A DNA stretch of 41,948 nt from Betaproteobacteria bacterium (GTDB lineage Bacteria; Pseudomonadota; Gammaproteobacteria; Burkholderiales; SG8-39): contig JACRAS010000182.1 of assembly GCA_016234705.1 (NCBI GenBank), positions 1 to 41,948 of the forward strand, read 5' to 3'. Positions within the stretch are counted from its first letter, which is position 1. Each line of letters begins with the position of its first letter. The position numbers and the translations under genes were made by a program. The notes beneath the pieces are model-generated. The model worked only from the letters and a program-made list of their open reading frames with translations, ran no database searches and had not been told where the DNA came from. Below, piece after piece: positions 8,345 to 16,433 of the stretch.

Positions 8345-8433
8345 CTTGCGCGGACGGCGGCCCGTCCGCGCGGATCCTCGATTGCGCACGGATGAAAAGA
8401 GCATCCGTGCGCAATCGAGGATCTTGGATAAAA
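8345..8433. repeat. structured repeat, form A, copy 2
   Basis: Second copy of form A. It contains a perfect 22-bp stem (8373-8394 with 8402-8423) and a 7-base loop AAAAGAG, then GGATAAAA, the complement of the TTTTATCC that opens form B. No credible gene lies in 7910-8467: apparent frames across it only translate these repeats. Confidence 0.85.
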
Positions 8434-8467
8434 CCCACTCAATCCGCCCGTGGAATATTTTTCCGCT

Positions 8468-9511
8468 TCAATCCACTAGATGGCGCGCTTCGGCGACGTG
8501 GCCGCGATAGAAATCGAAAATATGCTTCAGCGCCTGCTGCATGCCGACCTTGGGCCGCCAGGCGAGGTCCTTGCAGGTGTTGGTGATTTTCGGCACGCGG
8601 TTCTGCACATCCTGGTAGCCCTTGCCGTAATACTGCGCCGAAGTGGTCTTGATCAGTTTCACCTCCTTCGCATGGCTGCGGTATTCCGGGTATTCGAGCG
8701 CCAGCGCCAGCATCATTTCGGCGAGCTCCCTGACTGAGTAATTGTTTTTCGGATTGCCGATGTTGTAAATCTGGCCGCTCGCGACCCCGGCCGGGTTGTC
8801 GATGATTTTCAGCAGCGCGTCGATGCCGTCGTCAATATAGGTGAAGGCGCGTTTCTGGCTGCCGCCGTCCACCAGCTTGATGTTTTCGCCGCGCACGATA
8901 TGGCCGAGGAACTGGGTGATCACGCGCGAACTGCCTTCCTTGGGGGTGTTGATCGAGTCCAGTCCCGCCCCGATCCAGTTGAACGGCCGGAACAGGGTGT
9001 AATCCAGTCCTTGCTCCATGCCGTAGGCGTGGATTACCCGGTCCATCAATTGCTTGGCGCAGGCATAGATCCAGCGCGGCTTGTTGATCGGGCCCAGCAC
9101 CAGCTCGGAGGACTCCGGGTCGAATTCGCCGTCGCGGCACATGCCGTAGACTTCGGAGGTCGAAGGAAAAACGACGCGCTTCTTGAACTTGACCGCGGAG
9201 CGGATGATGGGCAGGTTCGCTTCGAAATCGAGCTCGAACACGCGCAAGGGCTCCTTCACGTAGGTCGCCGGCGTGGCGATCGCCACCAGCGGCAGCACCG
9301 TGTCGCATTTGCGCACGTGGTATTCGATCCATTCCCTGTTGATGGTGATGTCGCCCTCGAAGAAATGAAAGCGCTTCTCCTGGAGAAGGTCGGAGATGCG
9401 TTCGGTCTGCATGTCCATGCCGTAGACTTCCCAGTCGGTCTTGGCGATGATGCGCTTGGACAAGTGATGGCCGATGAAGCCGTTGACGCCGAGTATCAGG
9501 ATTTTTTTCAT
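8468..9511 (-). CDS. arnA: UDP-glucuronate decarboxylase (ArnA dehydrogenase domain as a separate gene)
   Basis: A 347-residue short-chain dehydrogenase equivalent to the C-terminal half of E. coli ArnA. It oxidises UDP-glucuronate and releases CO2 to give UDP-4-keto-pentose. NAD-binding GVNGFIGHHL lies at residues 8-17; catalytic residues are in PSTSEVYGM and the YxxxK motif YACAKQ; further ArnA-like signatures are RPFNWIGAG and RAFTYIDDG. It lies four bases after the formyltransferase gene, so the two ArnA activities are encoded by adjacent, surely cotranscribed genes. Confidence 0.93.
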   Translation of the reverse strand: MKKILILGVNGFIGHHLSKRIIAKTDWEVYGMDMQTERISDLLQEKRFHFFEGDITINREWIEYHVRKCDTVLPLVAIATPATYVKEPLRVFELDFEANLPIIRSAVKFKKRVVFPSTSEVYGMCRDGEFDPESSELVLGPINKPRWIYACAKQLMDRVIHAYGMEQGLDYTLFRPFNWIGAGLDSINTPKEGSSRVITQFLGHIVRGENIKLVDGGSQKRAFTYIDDGIDALLKIIDNPAGVASGQIYNIGNPKNNYSVRELAEMMLALALEYPEYRSHAKEVKLIKTTSAQYYGKGYQDVQNRVPKITNTCKDLAWRPKVGMQQALKHIFDFYRGHVAEARHLVD

Positions 9512-9515
9512 TTGA

Positions 9516-10427
9516 TCACGCGAAAGTAATTTTTTCTTTGCCGAACGCAGCAGGGTCGAGCGCGCCGCCCTGAGTGTCGAATTCCAGTATGCGCAGCACC
9601 TTGCCGTCGCCGCAATCGGCGAAGAACGAGCCGGCTTCGAAATATAACCCAGGTGCGCCGCTGCGAGGGCGCCTATTTGGCTCGAGCCGGGTGCGCAGAA
9701 TGCGCAGGGTCATGGCGCCGATCCGGGTAAAGGCCCCGGGATAGGGCGGAGCGACGCCGCGCACCAGGTTGTGCAGTTCGCGCGCGCTCTTCGCCCATTC
9801 GATGCGGCCGTCTTCGGGCCTGCGTCCGCCGTAATAACTGCCCAGACTCAGGTCTTGCGGCATGATGCGCGCGCTGCCGGCGATCAGCCCCGGCAGCGCG
9901 CGCGCGAGCACCCGCCCTGCCACCGCGGTGACCCTGCCGAATACCTCCGCGGCGGTGTCCTCCGGTCCTATGCGCACGGCTTCCTGATCGACGATGCCGC
10001 CGGCATCGGGCTTGGCCACCATCTGGTGCAGCGTGGCGCCGGTTTCGCGCTCGCCCATGATCACGGCCCAGTTTACCGGCACGCGCCCGCGGTACTTGGG
10101 CAGGAGCGAGCCGTGCATGTTGTAGGCGCCGCGCCGGGGCAGGGCGAGCAGTTCCGGCCCGAGCATGTTGCGGTAGTAGAACGAGAACAGGAAATCGGGC
10201 GCGAGCGCCCCGATTTGCGCAAGCACCGCAGGCGCGTTTGCATCCTCGGGCGTGATCACGGGCAGGTCGCGCGAGCGAGCGAGTTCTTCCACGCTGTCGA
10301 ACCAGATCGTTTCGTTCGGGTTGTCCCGGTGGGTCACCACCAGCGCCACCTGCAGGCCCTGGTCTAGCAGCACCGATAGGCAGCGCACGCCGACGTTGTG
10401 ATAGGCGAAGACGACTGCTGTGGTCAT
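9516..10427 (-). CDS. arnA: UDP-4-amino-4-deoxy-L-arabinose formyltransferase (ArnA transformylase domain as a separate gene)
   Basis: A 303-residue formyltransferase matching the N-terminal half of E. coli ArnA. It transfers a formyl group from N10-formyl-tetrahydrofolate to UDP-Ara4N. The catalytic Asn-His-Asp set is visible as NMHGSLLPKYRG (N and H) and the D of KPDAGGIVDQE. The C-terminal OB-like domain is present (GAPGLYFEAG). Start ATG 10427 (MTTAVVFAYHN); an in-frame start 11 codons upstream is also open. It stands 170 bases after arnC with a strong hairpin in the gap. Confidence 0.92.
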   Translation of the reverse strand: MTTAVVFAYHNVGVRCLSVLLDQGLQVALVVTHRDNPNETIWFDSVEELARSRDLPVITPEDANAPAVLAQIGALAPDFLFSFYYRNMLGPELLALPRRGAYNMHGSLLPKYRGRVPVNWAVIMGERETGATLHQMVAKPDAGGIVDQEAVRIGPEDTAAEVFGRVTAVAGRVLARALPGLIAGSARIMPQDLSLGSYYGGRRPEDGRIEWAKSARELHNLVRGVAPPYPGAFTRIGAMTLRILRTRLEPNRRPRSGAPGLYFEAGSFFADCGDGKVLRILEFDTQGGALDPAAFGKEKITFA

Positions 10428-10499
10428 GGATTCATGGTCGCTTACGATTCGATCATTCAAGTGTTGACGGATGTGGCGAAGAATTTGGGGTTAATTACG

Positions 10500-10548
10500 T
10501 CTCGCCATTTTGGGAAGTTGCGCTTTGCAACTTCCCAAAATGGCGAGA
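10500..10548. other. perfect 22-bp hairpin in the arnC-arnA gap
   Basis: Arms 10500-10521 and 10527-10548 are exactly complementary over 22 bases with a five-base loop GCTTT. On the arn (minus) strand the T-run comes before the stem and none follows it, so it is not a standard terminator. It could be an attenuator, an RNA-processing site or an inserted palindrome. Upstream and downstream of it, 10428-10597 has no gene. Confidence 0.85.
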
Positions 10549-10597
10549 AAAACGGACGCCAAATTGAGGCAACTCGTTTGCTTCCGGCTGATCCCAT

Positions 10598-11578
10598 TCA
10601 GGAGCCGGCGACGCCACGCGCTGCTTCTCCTTTCGGCTCAGGTCCCGCCTCTGCCTCCAGTACCGCCTGAATCAGATAGCGCGGACGCTGGCGCACCTGC
10701 TGCGCGATGCGGCCCAGGTATTCGCCCAGGAGACCGATGCCGAACAAGGCGATGCCGAGCAGGAAAAAGACGATGCCGAACAGCGTGAACAGGCCTTCAG
10801 CTTCCGGTCCGAGCAGCAGCCGGCGCACGGCGAGGTAGATCACAAACAGGATGGACACGAGGGAAATCAGCATCCCGGCAAGCGAGAACATCTGCAGTGG
10901 CACCAGGGAAAATGCGGTTACCAGATCGAAATTGAGCCGGATCAGTTGATACAACGAATACTTGGATTCGCCCGCGGCGCGTTCCTCGTGTTCGACCTCG
11001 ATTTCCACCGGGCGCTGGGCGAAGGTGTACGCGAGCGCCGGGATATAGGTGCTGATCTCGCGGCAACTGTTGATCGCGTCGACGATCTCCCGGCTGTAGG
11101 CGCGCAGCATGCAGCCTTGATCGGTCATGCGGATGCGCGTGATGCGTTCGCGCACCAGGTTCATCGCCCTGCCGGCGATGCGGCGGAAGGCGCTGTCGCG
11201 ACGCATGCGGCGGATGCTGCCGACGTAGTCGTAGCCTTCGTCCATTTTGGCGATCAGCCGGCCGATTTCCTCGGGCGGGTTCTGCAGGTCGGCGTCCAGG
11301 GTGACGATGCGCCGCCCGCGCACCTGCTCGAAGCCCGCCATGATCGCCATGTGCTGGCCGAAGTTGCCGTTGAACAGGATCACCCGGGTGACGTCGGGCC
11401 GTCGCTGGAATTGTTCGCGCAGCATGGCCGCGGAGCCGTCGCGGCTGCCGTCGTTGACGAAAACGACTTCGTAGGGGATACGCAGCGCGTCCAGCGCCGG
11501 GTACAGGCGCGCGAACAGGGCGGCGAGACCCGGTTCCTCGTTGTAGACGGGAATCACGACCGAGAGCTCGATGTTCAT
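10598..11578 (-). CDS. arnC: undecaprenyl-phosphate 4-deoxy-4-formamido-L-arabinose transferase
   Basis: A 326-residue GT2 glycosyltransferase anchored in the inner membrane. It loads formylated Ara4N onto undecaprenyl phosphate on the cytoplasmic side. The GT-A nucleotide-binding start is LSVVIPVYNEEPGL, with VFVNDGSRDGS, the DxD-like LDADLQNPPEE and the acceptor motif TDQGCMLRAY. Two C-terminal membrane helices lie near residues 225-250 and 265-290. E. coli ArnC has the same length and layout. 31 bases or so from arnB. Confidence 0.92.
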   Translation of the reverse strand: MNIELSVVIPVYNEEPGLAALFARLYPALDALRIPYEVVFVNDGSRDGSAAMLREQFQRRPDVTRVILFNGNFGQHMAIMAGFEQVRGRRIVTLDADLQNPPEEIGRLIAKMDEGYDYVGSIRRMRRDSAFRRIAGRAMNLVRERITRIRMTDQGCMLRAYSREIVDAINSCREISTYIPALAYTFAQRPVEIEVEHEERAAGESKYSLYQLIRLNFDLVTAFSLVPLQMFSLAGMLISLVSILFVIYLAVRRLLLGPEAEGLFTLFGIVFFLLGIALFGIGLLGEYLGRIAQQVRQRPRYLIQAVLEAEAGPEPKGEAARGVAGS

Positions 11579-11609
11579 TTCCAGACGTTGATCCCTCTGA
11601 CGTTCATCC

Positions 11610-12728
11610 CTATTTGCCCTGGATGGTTTCCGCGACCGCCGTGCACACCCGGTCGATGTCGGCAGCGGCCATGCCCGGGAACAAGGGCAGCGTCACGGTG
11701 GCGCTGCCGATGCGTTCGGCATGGGGAAAGTCGCCCGGATTGTAGCCGAGTTTGCGGTACAGCCCGAACAGGTGCATCGCCGGGTAATGCACGCCTACGC
11801 CGATGCCGCGCCGGTGCATCGCCTGGATGAAGCCGCCGCGGTCGATGCGCATGCGCGCCAGCGGCAGCAATACCTGGAACATATGCCAGTTGCAGTTGGC
11901 GTAATCCTCGAGCGGAAGCACGCAGCCCGAGTCCGTATCGAAGCGCTCGAAATAACGCCGCGCGAGCATGCGGCGCCTAGTGGTGAACGCTTCCAGGTGT
12001 TTCAACTGGCCCAGGCCGATGCGCGCAGCAATATCGGTGAGATTATGCTTGCCGCCCGCGACCTCGACTTCCTGGCCGCCGTCGGGTGAGCGCACCACGC
12101 CTTGCAGGCGCAGCCGGGTGCACAAATCGGTTTCGGCCGCGTCCGCGAGCACCAGGCAGCCGCCTTCCCCGGTGGTGACGTTCTTGTTGGCGTGAAAGCT
12201 GATGGCCACCAGGTCGCCGAAGCTGCCGATGCGCCGGCCGCGCCAGGAGGCCCCCATGCTTTGCGCCGCATCCTCGATCACGCGCAAGCCGCGGCGCCGG
12301 GCGATGTCGTACAGCCGGTCGCGGTCCACCGGCAGGCCCGCCATGTCCACCGGCAGGAGGGCGCGGGTCCTGGGGGTGATCGCGGCTTCGATGCGCTCGA
12401 GGTCGATATTGCGCGTCGCCGCATCGACATCCACGAACACCGGCCTCGCGCCGGCGCGCAGGATCACGTTGGCCGTGGCCACCCAGGACAGCGGCGTGGT
12501 GATGACTTCGTCGCCGGGCTGCACGCCGGCGACGCCGAGGGCGATTTCCAGCGCTCCGGTGCCGGAACTCATGGCGCGCACCGCCCGGCCGCCGAAATAC
12601 TGCGACAGTTCCTGCTCCAGTTGTTTCGCGCAGGGGCCGCTGGTGATCCAGCCTGAGCGCAGCACCTCGGCCACGCCGGCGATGGTTTCCTCGTCGATCG
12701 AGGGGCGGGTGAAGGGCAGGAATTCCAT
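11610..12728 (-). CDS. arnB: UDP-4-amino-4-deoxy-L-arabinose--oxoglutarate aminotransferase
   Basis: A 372-residue PLP enzyme of the DegT/DnrJ/EryC1 family that makes UDP-Ara4N from the keto sugar with glutamate as donor. Seen: substrate motif FLPFTRPSID, SSGTGALEIAL (PLP phosphate), VIEDAAQSMGA and the Schiff-base lysine in SFHANKNVTTGEGG. The C-terminal half has HNLTDIAARIGL. ATG 12728 is preferred to an in-frame TTG six bases upstream. It follows the SMR-type gene by 21 bases in the arn operon. Confidence 0.92.
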   Translation of the reverse strand: MEFLPFTRPSIDEETIAGVAEVLRSGWITSGPCAKQLEQELSQYFGGRAVRAMSSGTGALEIALGVAGVQPGDEVITTPLSWVATANVILRAGARPVFVDVDAATRNIDLERIEAAITPRTRALLPVDMAGLPVDRDRLYDIARRRGLRVIEDAAQSMGASWRGRRIGSFGDLVAISFHANKNVTTGEGGCLVLADAAETDLCTRLRLQGVVRSPDGGQEVEVAGGKHNLTDIAARIGLGQLKHLEAFTTRRRMLARRYFERFDTDSGCVLPLEDYANCNWHMFQVLLPLARMRIDRGGFIQAMHRRGIGVGVHYPAMHLFGLYRKLGYNPGDFPHAERIGSATVTLPLFPGMAAADIDRVCTAVAETIQGK

Positions 12729-12749
12729 GCTCAAACGCGGCTCACGCTG

Positions 12750-13121
12750 TTAGCTTCTGGCCACGATGTAGACGCCGATGATGATGATGCCGATGCCGGC
12801 CAGCCGCGTGACGCTGACGGCCTCGCCGAACAGGTACCAAGCCGCCACGGCGTTGAGCACATAGCCGAGGGAGAGCATCGGATAGGCGATGGAAACTTCG
12901 ACGCGCGACAGGCCCATGATCCACACCACCAGGCTCACCACGTAGCAGGCCATGCCGCCCATGATGTGCGGTTCCAGGGCGAGCTTCATCCCGACCGGGA
13001 CGATGTTGCCGGTGTTGAATTCGAACTGTCCGACCGCGTTGGTGCCGGCCTTGAGCAGCAACTGCGCCATGGCGTTGAGGAACACGCCCAGCATCAGCAG
13101 CGAGAAACTGACGGCGCTCAT
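12750..13121 (-). CDS. SMR-type membrane protein, ArnE/ArnF-like flippase subunit
   Basis: A 123-residue protein with four predicted membrane helices, in the small-multidrug-resistance/EamA-like fold used by ArnE and ArnF, which move undecaprenyl-phosphate-Ara4N across the inner membrane. Motifs: GVFLNAMAQLLLKAGT, YVVSLVVWIMGLSRVEVSIAYP, and a C-terminal helix GIIIIGVYIVA. Only one such gene is present, while E. coli has two, so it may act as a homodimer. Its start overlaps the arnT stop in ATGA, indicating coupled translation. Confidence 0.75.
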   Translation of the reverse strand: MSAVSFSLLMLGVFLNAMAQLLLKAGTNAVGQFEFNTGNIVPVGMKLALEPHIMGGMACYVVSLVVWIMGLSRVEVSIAYPMLSLGYVLNAVAAWYLFGEAVSVTRLAGIGIIIIGVYIVARS

Positions 13122-14764
13122 GGATTTGCGACGAGATGTCTGGCGACGACGATGCGGCGCGAGTCGTGGGCGACAAGCCGCATCGGCAGGCCTTTGGCGC
13201 TGAACATCTCGTACGCGTCTCGCGACATCAGCGCCAGCGCTTCGCGCTCGGTGTTCCAGGTGTTTTCGAACCGGGCGAAATCGGCGATGAATTTCTGCGG
13301 TTCCTGCGCGATGCCGAAGCCCAGTTCGTCCTGGTACACCACCATCGTGGTGCTGCGCCGCAGATAGAATTGCAGCGACTGGTCGTAAGTATTGACGCTG
13401 TAGAAGGGCATGCCGGGCTTCAACTCAGGCTTGATTTTCTGGGCGATATGATACGCGGAATTGGCCGTGGACAGGCTTTCGTGGCCGCTCAATGCGAGCT
13501 GCGCGAACACGAGGCCGGTCGCGGCCAATAGCGCCATCGCGGCCGCGGCACGGCCGCGCCAGGCGAGCCAGGCGCAGGCTGCGGCGCCGGCGATTTGCAG
13601 CAGGGACGCCGCGCTCAGCCAAACGGCGTAATCGCGGAACAGCTCGACCGGCACTTCGCGGCTGGCGTAGCGCTCGATGCCGGGCATGAGCGCGAGCAAG
13701 ACAATGCCCGCAAGCGCAGCCGGCAGCGTCTGCCACGCGAGCGCACGCGCACCGAGCCGGGTCAGGCGCGCGCCGGTGAGCAGCGCAAGCGCCGGGAACA
13801 TGGGCAGGATGTAGGACACGAGCTTCGAGCTGGAGGCGGAAAAGAACACGAACACCACCGTCGTCCAAAGCAGCAGAAAGCGTTGCGCCTGGAAGCTCTT
13901 TTCCGGCTCGCGCTTCCACGCGCGCGCCAGGGCGTCGACGACGGTGACGGTCCAGGGGAGCGTGCCCGCAAGCAGTACCGGAATGAAGTAGTACGGCGCC
14001 TGGTAGCGGCCGTGCGCCTTGGTCAGAAAGCGCTCGAAATGCTCGTGGATGAAAAAAAAGCGCAAGAATTCCGGATTGGCCAGCGACACGGCGACGAACC
14101 AGGGCACGGTGACAAGAAAGAAGAGCGAGAGCCCGGGCGCGAGGTGCAGGCGGCCGGCGAGGCGCCAGTCGCGCTCGATCAGGATGTAGAGGAAGAGCGC
14201 CGCGCCTGGGAGGACCAGGCCGATCAGTCCCTTGGACAGCACCGCCAGGGCGAGGGCGGCCCAGGCGGCGAGCATCCATCTGCGATGCTTGCGCGCGTCG
14301 CTCACCCCGGACTGGGCGAGGCAGAAGGCGCATACCGCAGCAGACAACAGGAAGCTGACCCCCATGTCGAGGGTGTTGACGTGGCCGATCAGGACGTAGA
14401 GCAGGCTGGAACTCAATACCAGCGCGGCGTTCCAGCCGGTTTCCTGGCCGAACAGGCGGCGCCCGGCGAAAAAGGTCATGAGTACGCCGAGGAAGCCGGT
14501 GAGCGCGCTCCATAGCCTGGCGGTCCAGTGATGCTCGCCGAACAGGGTGTAGGCAGTCGCCGTGGCCCAATACTGCAGCGCGGGTTTTTCGAAATACTTG
14601 ATGTCGTTCAGGCGCGGCGTGGTCCAGTCGCCGCTTGCCACCATTTCCCGCGGGATCTCGGCGTAGCGCCCCTCATCCGGGTTGACCAGCTTGCGATATT
14701 CGAGATTGGAGAACCAGACGAAACCGAAGACGAGCAGCAAGATAAATTGCAGGCGCCGGCTCAT
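13118..14764 (-). CDS. arnT: lipid A 4-amino-4-deoxy-L-arabinose transferase
   Basis: A 548-residue integral membrane GT39/GT83-type transferase that attaches Ara4N to lipid A phosphates in the periplasm. That modification lowers negative charge and protects against polymyxin and cationic peptides. The first periplasmic loop has the catalytic acidic motif NPDEGRYAEIPREM after helix 1, followed by YFEKPALQYW, as in ArnT. About a dozen hydrophobic helices follow and a soluble C-terminal domain with YSVNTYDQSLQFYL. ATG 14764 gives a start just before the first helix; a TTG at 14788 overlapping the previous stop is the alternative. Confidence 0.88.
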   Translation of the reverse strand: MSRRLQFILLLVFGFVWFSNLEYRKLVNPDEGRYAEIPREMVASGDWTTPRLNDIKYFEKPALQYWATATAYTLFGEHHWTARLWSALTGFLGVLMTFFAGRRLFGQETGWNAALVLSSSLLYVLIGHVNTLDMGVSFLLSAAVCAFCLAQSGVSDARKHRRWMLAAWAALALAVLSKGLIGLVLPGAALFLYILIERDWRLAGRLHLAPGLSLFFLVTVPWFVAVSLANPEFLRFFFIHEHFERFLTKAHGRYQAPYYFIPVLLAGTLPWTVTVVDALARAWKREPEKSFQAQRFLLLWTTVVFVFFSASSSKLVSYILPMFPALALLTGARLTRLGARALAWQTLPAALAGIVLLALMPGIERYASREVPVELFRDYAVWLSAASLLQIAGAAACAWLAWRGRAAAAMALLAATGLVFAQLALSGHESLSTANSAYHIAQKIKPELKPGMPFYSVNTYDQSLQFYLRRSTTMVVYQDELGFGIAQEPQKFIADFARFENTWNTEREALALMSRDAYEMFSAKGLPMRLVAHDSRRIVVARHLVANP

Positions 14765-14784
14765 ACCATTGGCGTCATTGGAAA

Positions 14785-15156
14785 TCAACTGAACAGCAGC
14801 GCCGCGGCGACCTTGCGTTCTTCGGCCGCGAGGATGTTGTAGGTGCGGCAGGCGGCGCGGATGTCCATGACCTCGAGGCCGATGCGCGCCTCCAGCAGCG
14901 CGCGCGTGAGTTCCGGCCGCGGAAAGCGCAGGCGCGCTCCGGTGCCGAGCAGGACGATTTCCGGCGCCAGTTCGGCGAGCAGGGCGAAATCCCCGGATTC
15001 GAGCTCATCGAACCCGGCAGGCCTCCAGTCCGTTACCAGCCGGTCGCGCAGCACGACCAGGTTGCGCTCGTGGCGCTGCCGGTTGACCATGACGTAGCCC
15101 TCGCCGTAGCCGGTGAACAGGTTGCCGCCGGAAATGTTGTCGAGATGGAGCTTCAA
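14785..15156 (-). CDS. Mth938-like domain protein (DUF498 family)
   Basis: About 123 residues of the Mth938/NDUFAF3-like fold: KLHLDNISGGNLFTGYGEG, LVTDWRPAGFDEL, PEIVLLGTGARLRFP, then GLEVMDIRAACRTYNILAAEERKV. These fit a widespread small family of unproven bacterial function. No ATG is available; TTG 15156 gives the family's usual start (M-KLHLD) and lies just after a TATAAT box, while a GTG at 15198 would add 14 odd residues. It is first in the minus-strand run leading into arnT, which it touches. Confidence 0.75.
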   Translation of the reverse strand: MKLHLDNISGGNLFTGYGEGYVMVNRQRHERNLVVLRDRLVTDWRPAGFDELESGDFALLAELAPEIVLLGTGARLRFPRPELTRALLEARIGLEVMDIRAACRTYNILAAEERKVAAALLFS

Positions 15157-15177
15157 GGGAGTGCTCAAATAGGCTAA

Positions 15178-15183
15178 AATTAT
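15178..15183 (-). promoter_or_regulatory. possible -10 box for the Mth938-arn run
   Basis: The minus strand reads TATAAT here, about 20 bases before the TTG start at 15156. No good -35 element is visible at the right distance. This is the only intergenic space between the arn run and the divergent alaC. Confidence 0.35.
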
Positions 15184-15223
15184 AAACTTTTTCAGCACTT
15201 ACCGCGACTTTGCGCTGTACCAC

Positions 15224-16408
15224 ATGAGAGAATTCGCACGCATCAACCGCCTGCCGCCGTATGTCTTCAACATTACCAATGAGTTGAAGATGGCCGCCCG
15301 CCACGCGGGCGAGGACATCATCGACATGAGCATGGGCAACCCCGACGGGCCCACGCCCACGCACATCGTCGACAAGCTGGTGGAGGCGGCGCAGCGCCCC
15401 GACACCCACGGCTATTCGGTGTCCAAGGGCATACCGCGCCTGCGCCGCGCCATCACCGCGTGGTACCAGCGGCGCTATGGCGTGGAATTCGACCCGGACA
15501 CGGAAGCTATCGTCACCATCGGTTCGAAGGAGGGCCTGGCGCACCTGATGCTCGCCACGCTCGATCGCGGCGACACGGTGCTGGTGCCCAATCCGAGCTA
15601 CCCCATCCATATCTACGGCGCCATCATCGCCGGGGCCGACATCCGCTCGGTGCGCATGACCCCGGGCGTCGATTTTTTCGCGGAGACCGAGCGCGCGATC
15701 CGCGAACTGATCCCGAAGCCGAAAATGCTGGTGATCGGTTTTCCTTCGAACCCGACCGCAATGTGCGTCGAGTTGGAGTTCTTCGAGCGCGTGATCGCGC
15801 TCGCCAAAGCGCACGACATTCTGGTGGTGCACGACTTGGCTTACGCCGATATCACCTTCGATGGCTGGAAGGCGCCTTCGATCATGCAGGTGCCGGGCGC
15901 GCGCGACGTGGCGGTGGAGTTCTTCACCATGTCGAAGAGCTACAACATGGCCGGCTGGCGCGTGGGCTTCATGGTCGGCAACAAGGACCTGGTGCACGCG
16001 CTGGCGCGCATCAAGAGCTATCACGACTACGGCACTTTCGCCCCGATCCAGGTGGCCTCAATCGTTGCGCTCGATGGGCCGCAGGATTGCGTCAAGGAAA
16101 TCCGCCTCAAGTACCAGAAGCGGCGTGATGTCATGGTGAAGGGCCTGCACGAGTTGGGCTGGATGGTCGACAATCCCAAGGCTTCGATGTACATCTGGGC
16201 CAAAATTCCGCAACACTACAGCGGCATGGGCTCGCTCGAATTCGCGAAGAAGGTGCTTAACGAAGCCAAGGTGGCGGTGTCGCCGGGCATCGGTTTTGGC
16301 GACTACGGCGACGACCATGTGCGCATCGCGTTGATCGAGAACGAGGCGCGCTCGAGACAGGCGCTACGGGGCATCAAGGACATGTTCAGGAAGGATGGCG
16401 TGCTGTGA
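15224..16408 (+). CDS. alaC: alanine transaminase (AlaC type)
   Basis: A 394-residue class I/II aminotransferase that exchanges amino groups between glutamate and pyruvate. Visible motifs: [16 protein letters not shown] at the start, [11 protein letters not shown], the PLP-binding SKEGLAHLM and [27 protein letters not shown] and the Schiff-base lysine in [13 protein letters not shown]. Position directly before hom and thrC is common in betaproteobacteria and links pyruvate-alanine exchange with aspartate-family synthesis. Stop is 25 bases before the hom start. Confidence 0.9.
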   Translation: MREFARINRLPPYVFNITNELKMAARHAGEDIIDMSMGNPDGPTPTHIVDKLVEAAQRPDTHGYSVSKGIPRLRRAITAWYQRRYGVEFDPDTEAIVTIGSKEGLAHLMLATLDRGDTVLVPNPSYPIHIYGAIIAGADIRSVRMTPGVDFFAETERAIRELIPKPKMLVIGFPSNPTAMCVELEFFERVIALAKAHDILVVHDLAYADITFDGWKAPSIMQVPGARDVAVEFFTMSKSYNMAGWRVGFMVGNKDLVHALARIKSYHDYGTFAPIQVASIVALDGPQDCVKEIRLKYQKRRDVMVKGLHELGWMVDNPKASMYIWAKIPQHYSGMGSLEFAKKVLNEAKVAVSPGIGFGDYGDDHVRIALIENEARSRQALRGIKDMFRKDGVL

Positions 16409-16433
16409 TACGGAATCTCGGGAAACGGCTCAA

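Noticed and set aside
7930-8433. CRISPR array
   Set aside because: Repeats are long, few, of two forms, structured over their whole length, and not separated by equal unique spacers; no cas genes are present.
7906-8442. 178-codon minus-strand frame in the arn gap
   Set aside because: It only translates the four structured repeats in mixed orientation (the same peptide pieces such as LRTDALFIRAQ recur), so it is not treated as a gene.
13595-14515. 306-codon plus-strand frame antisense to arnT
   Set aside because: It lies wholly opposite a convincing membrane transferase and is a charged low-complexity translation.
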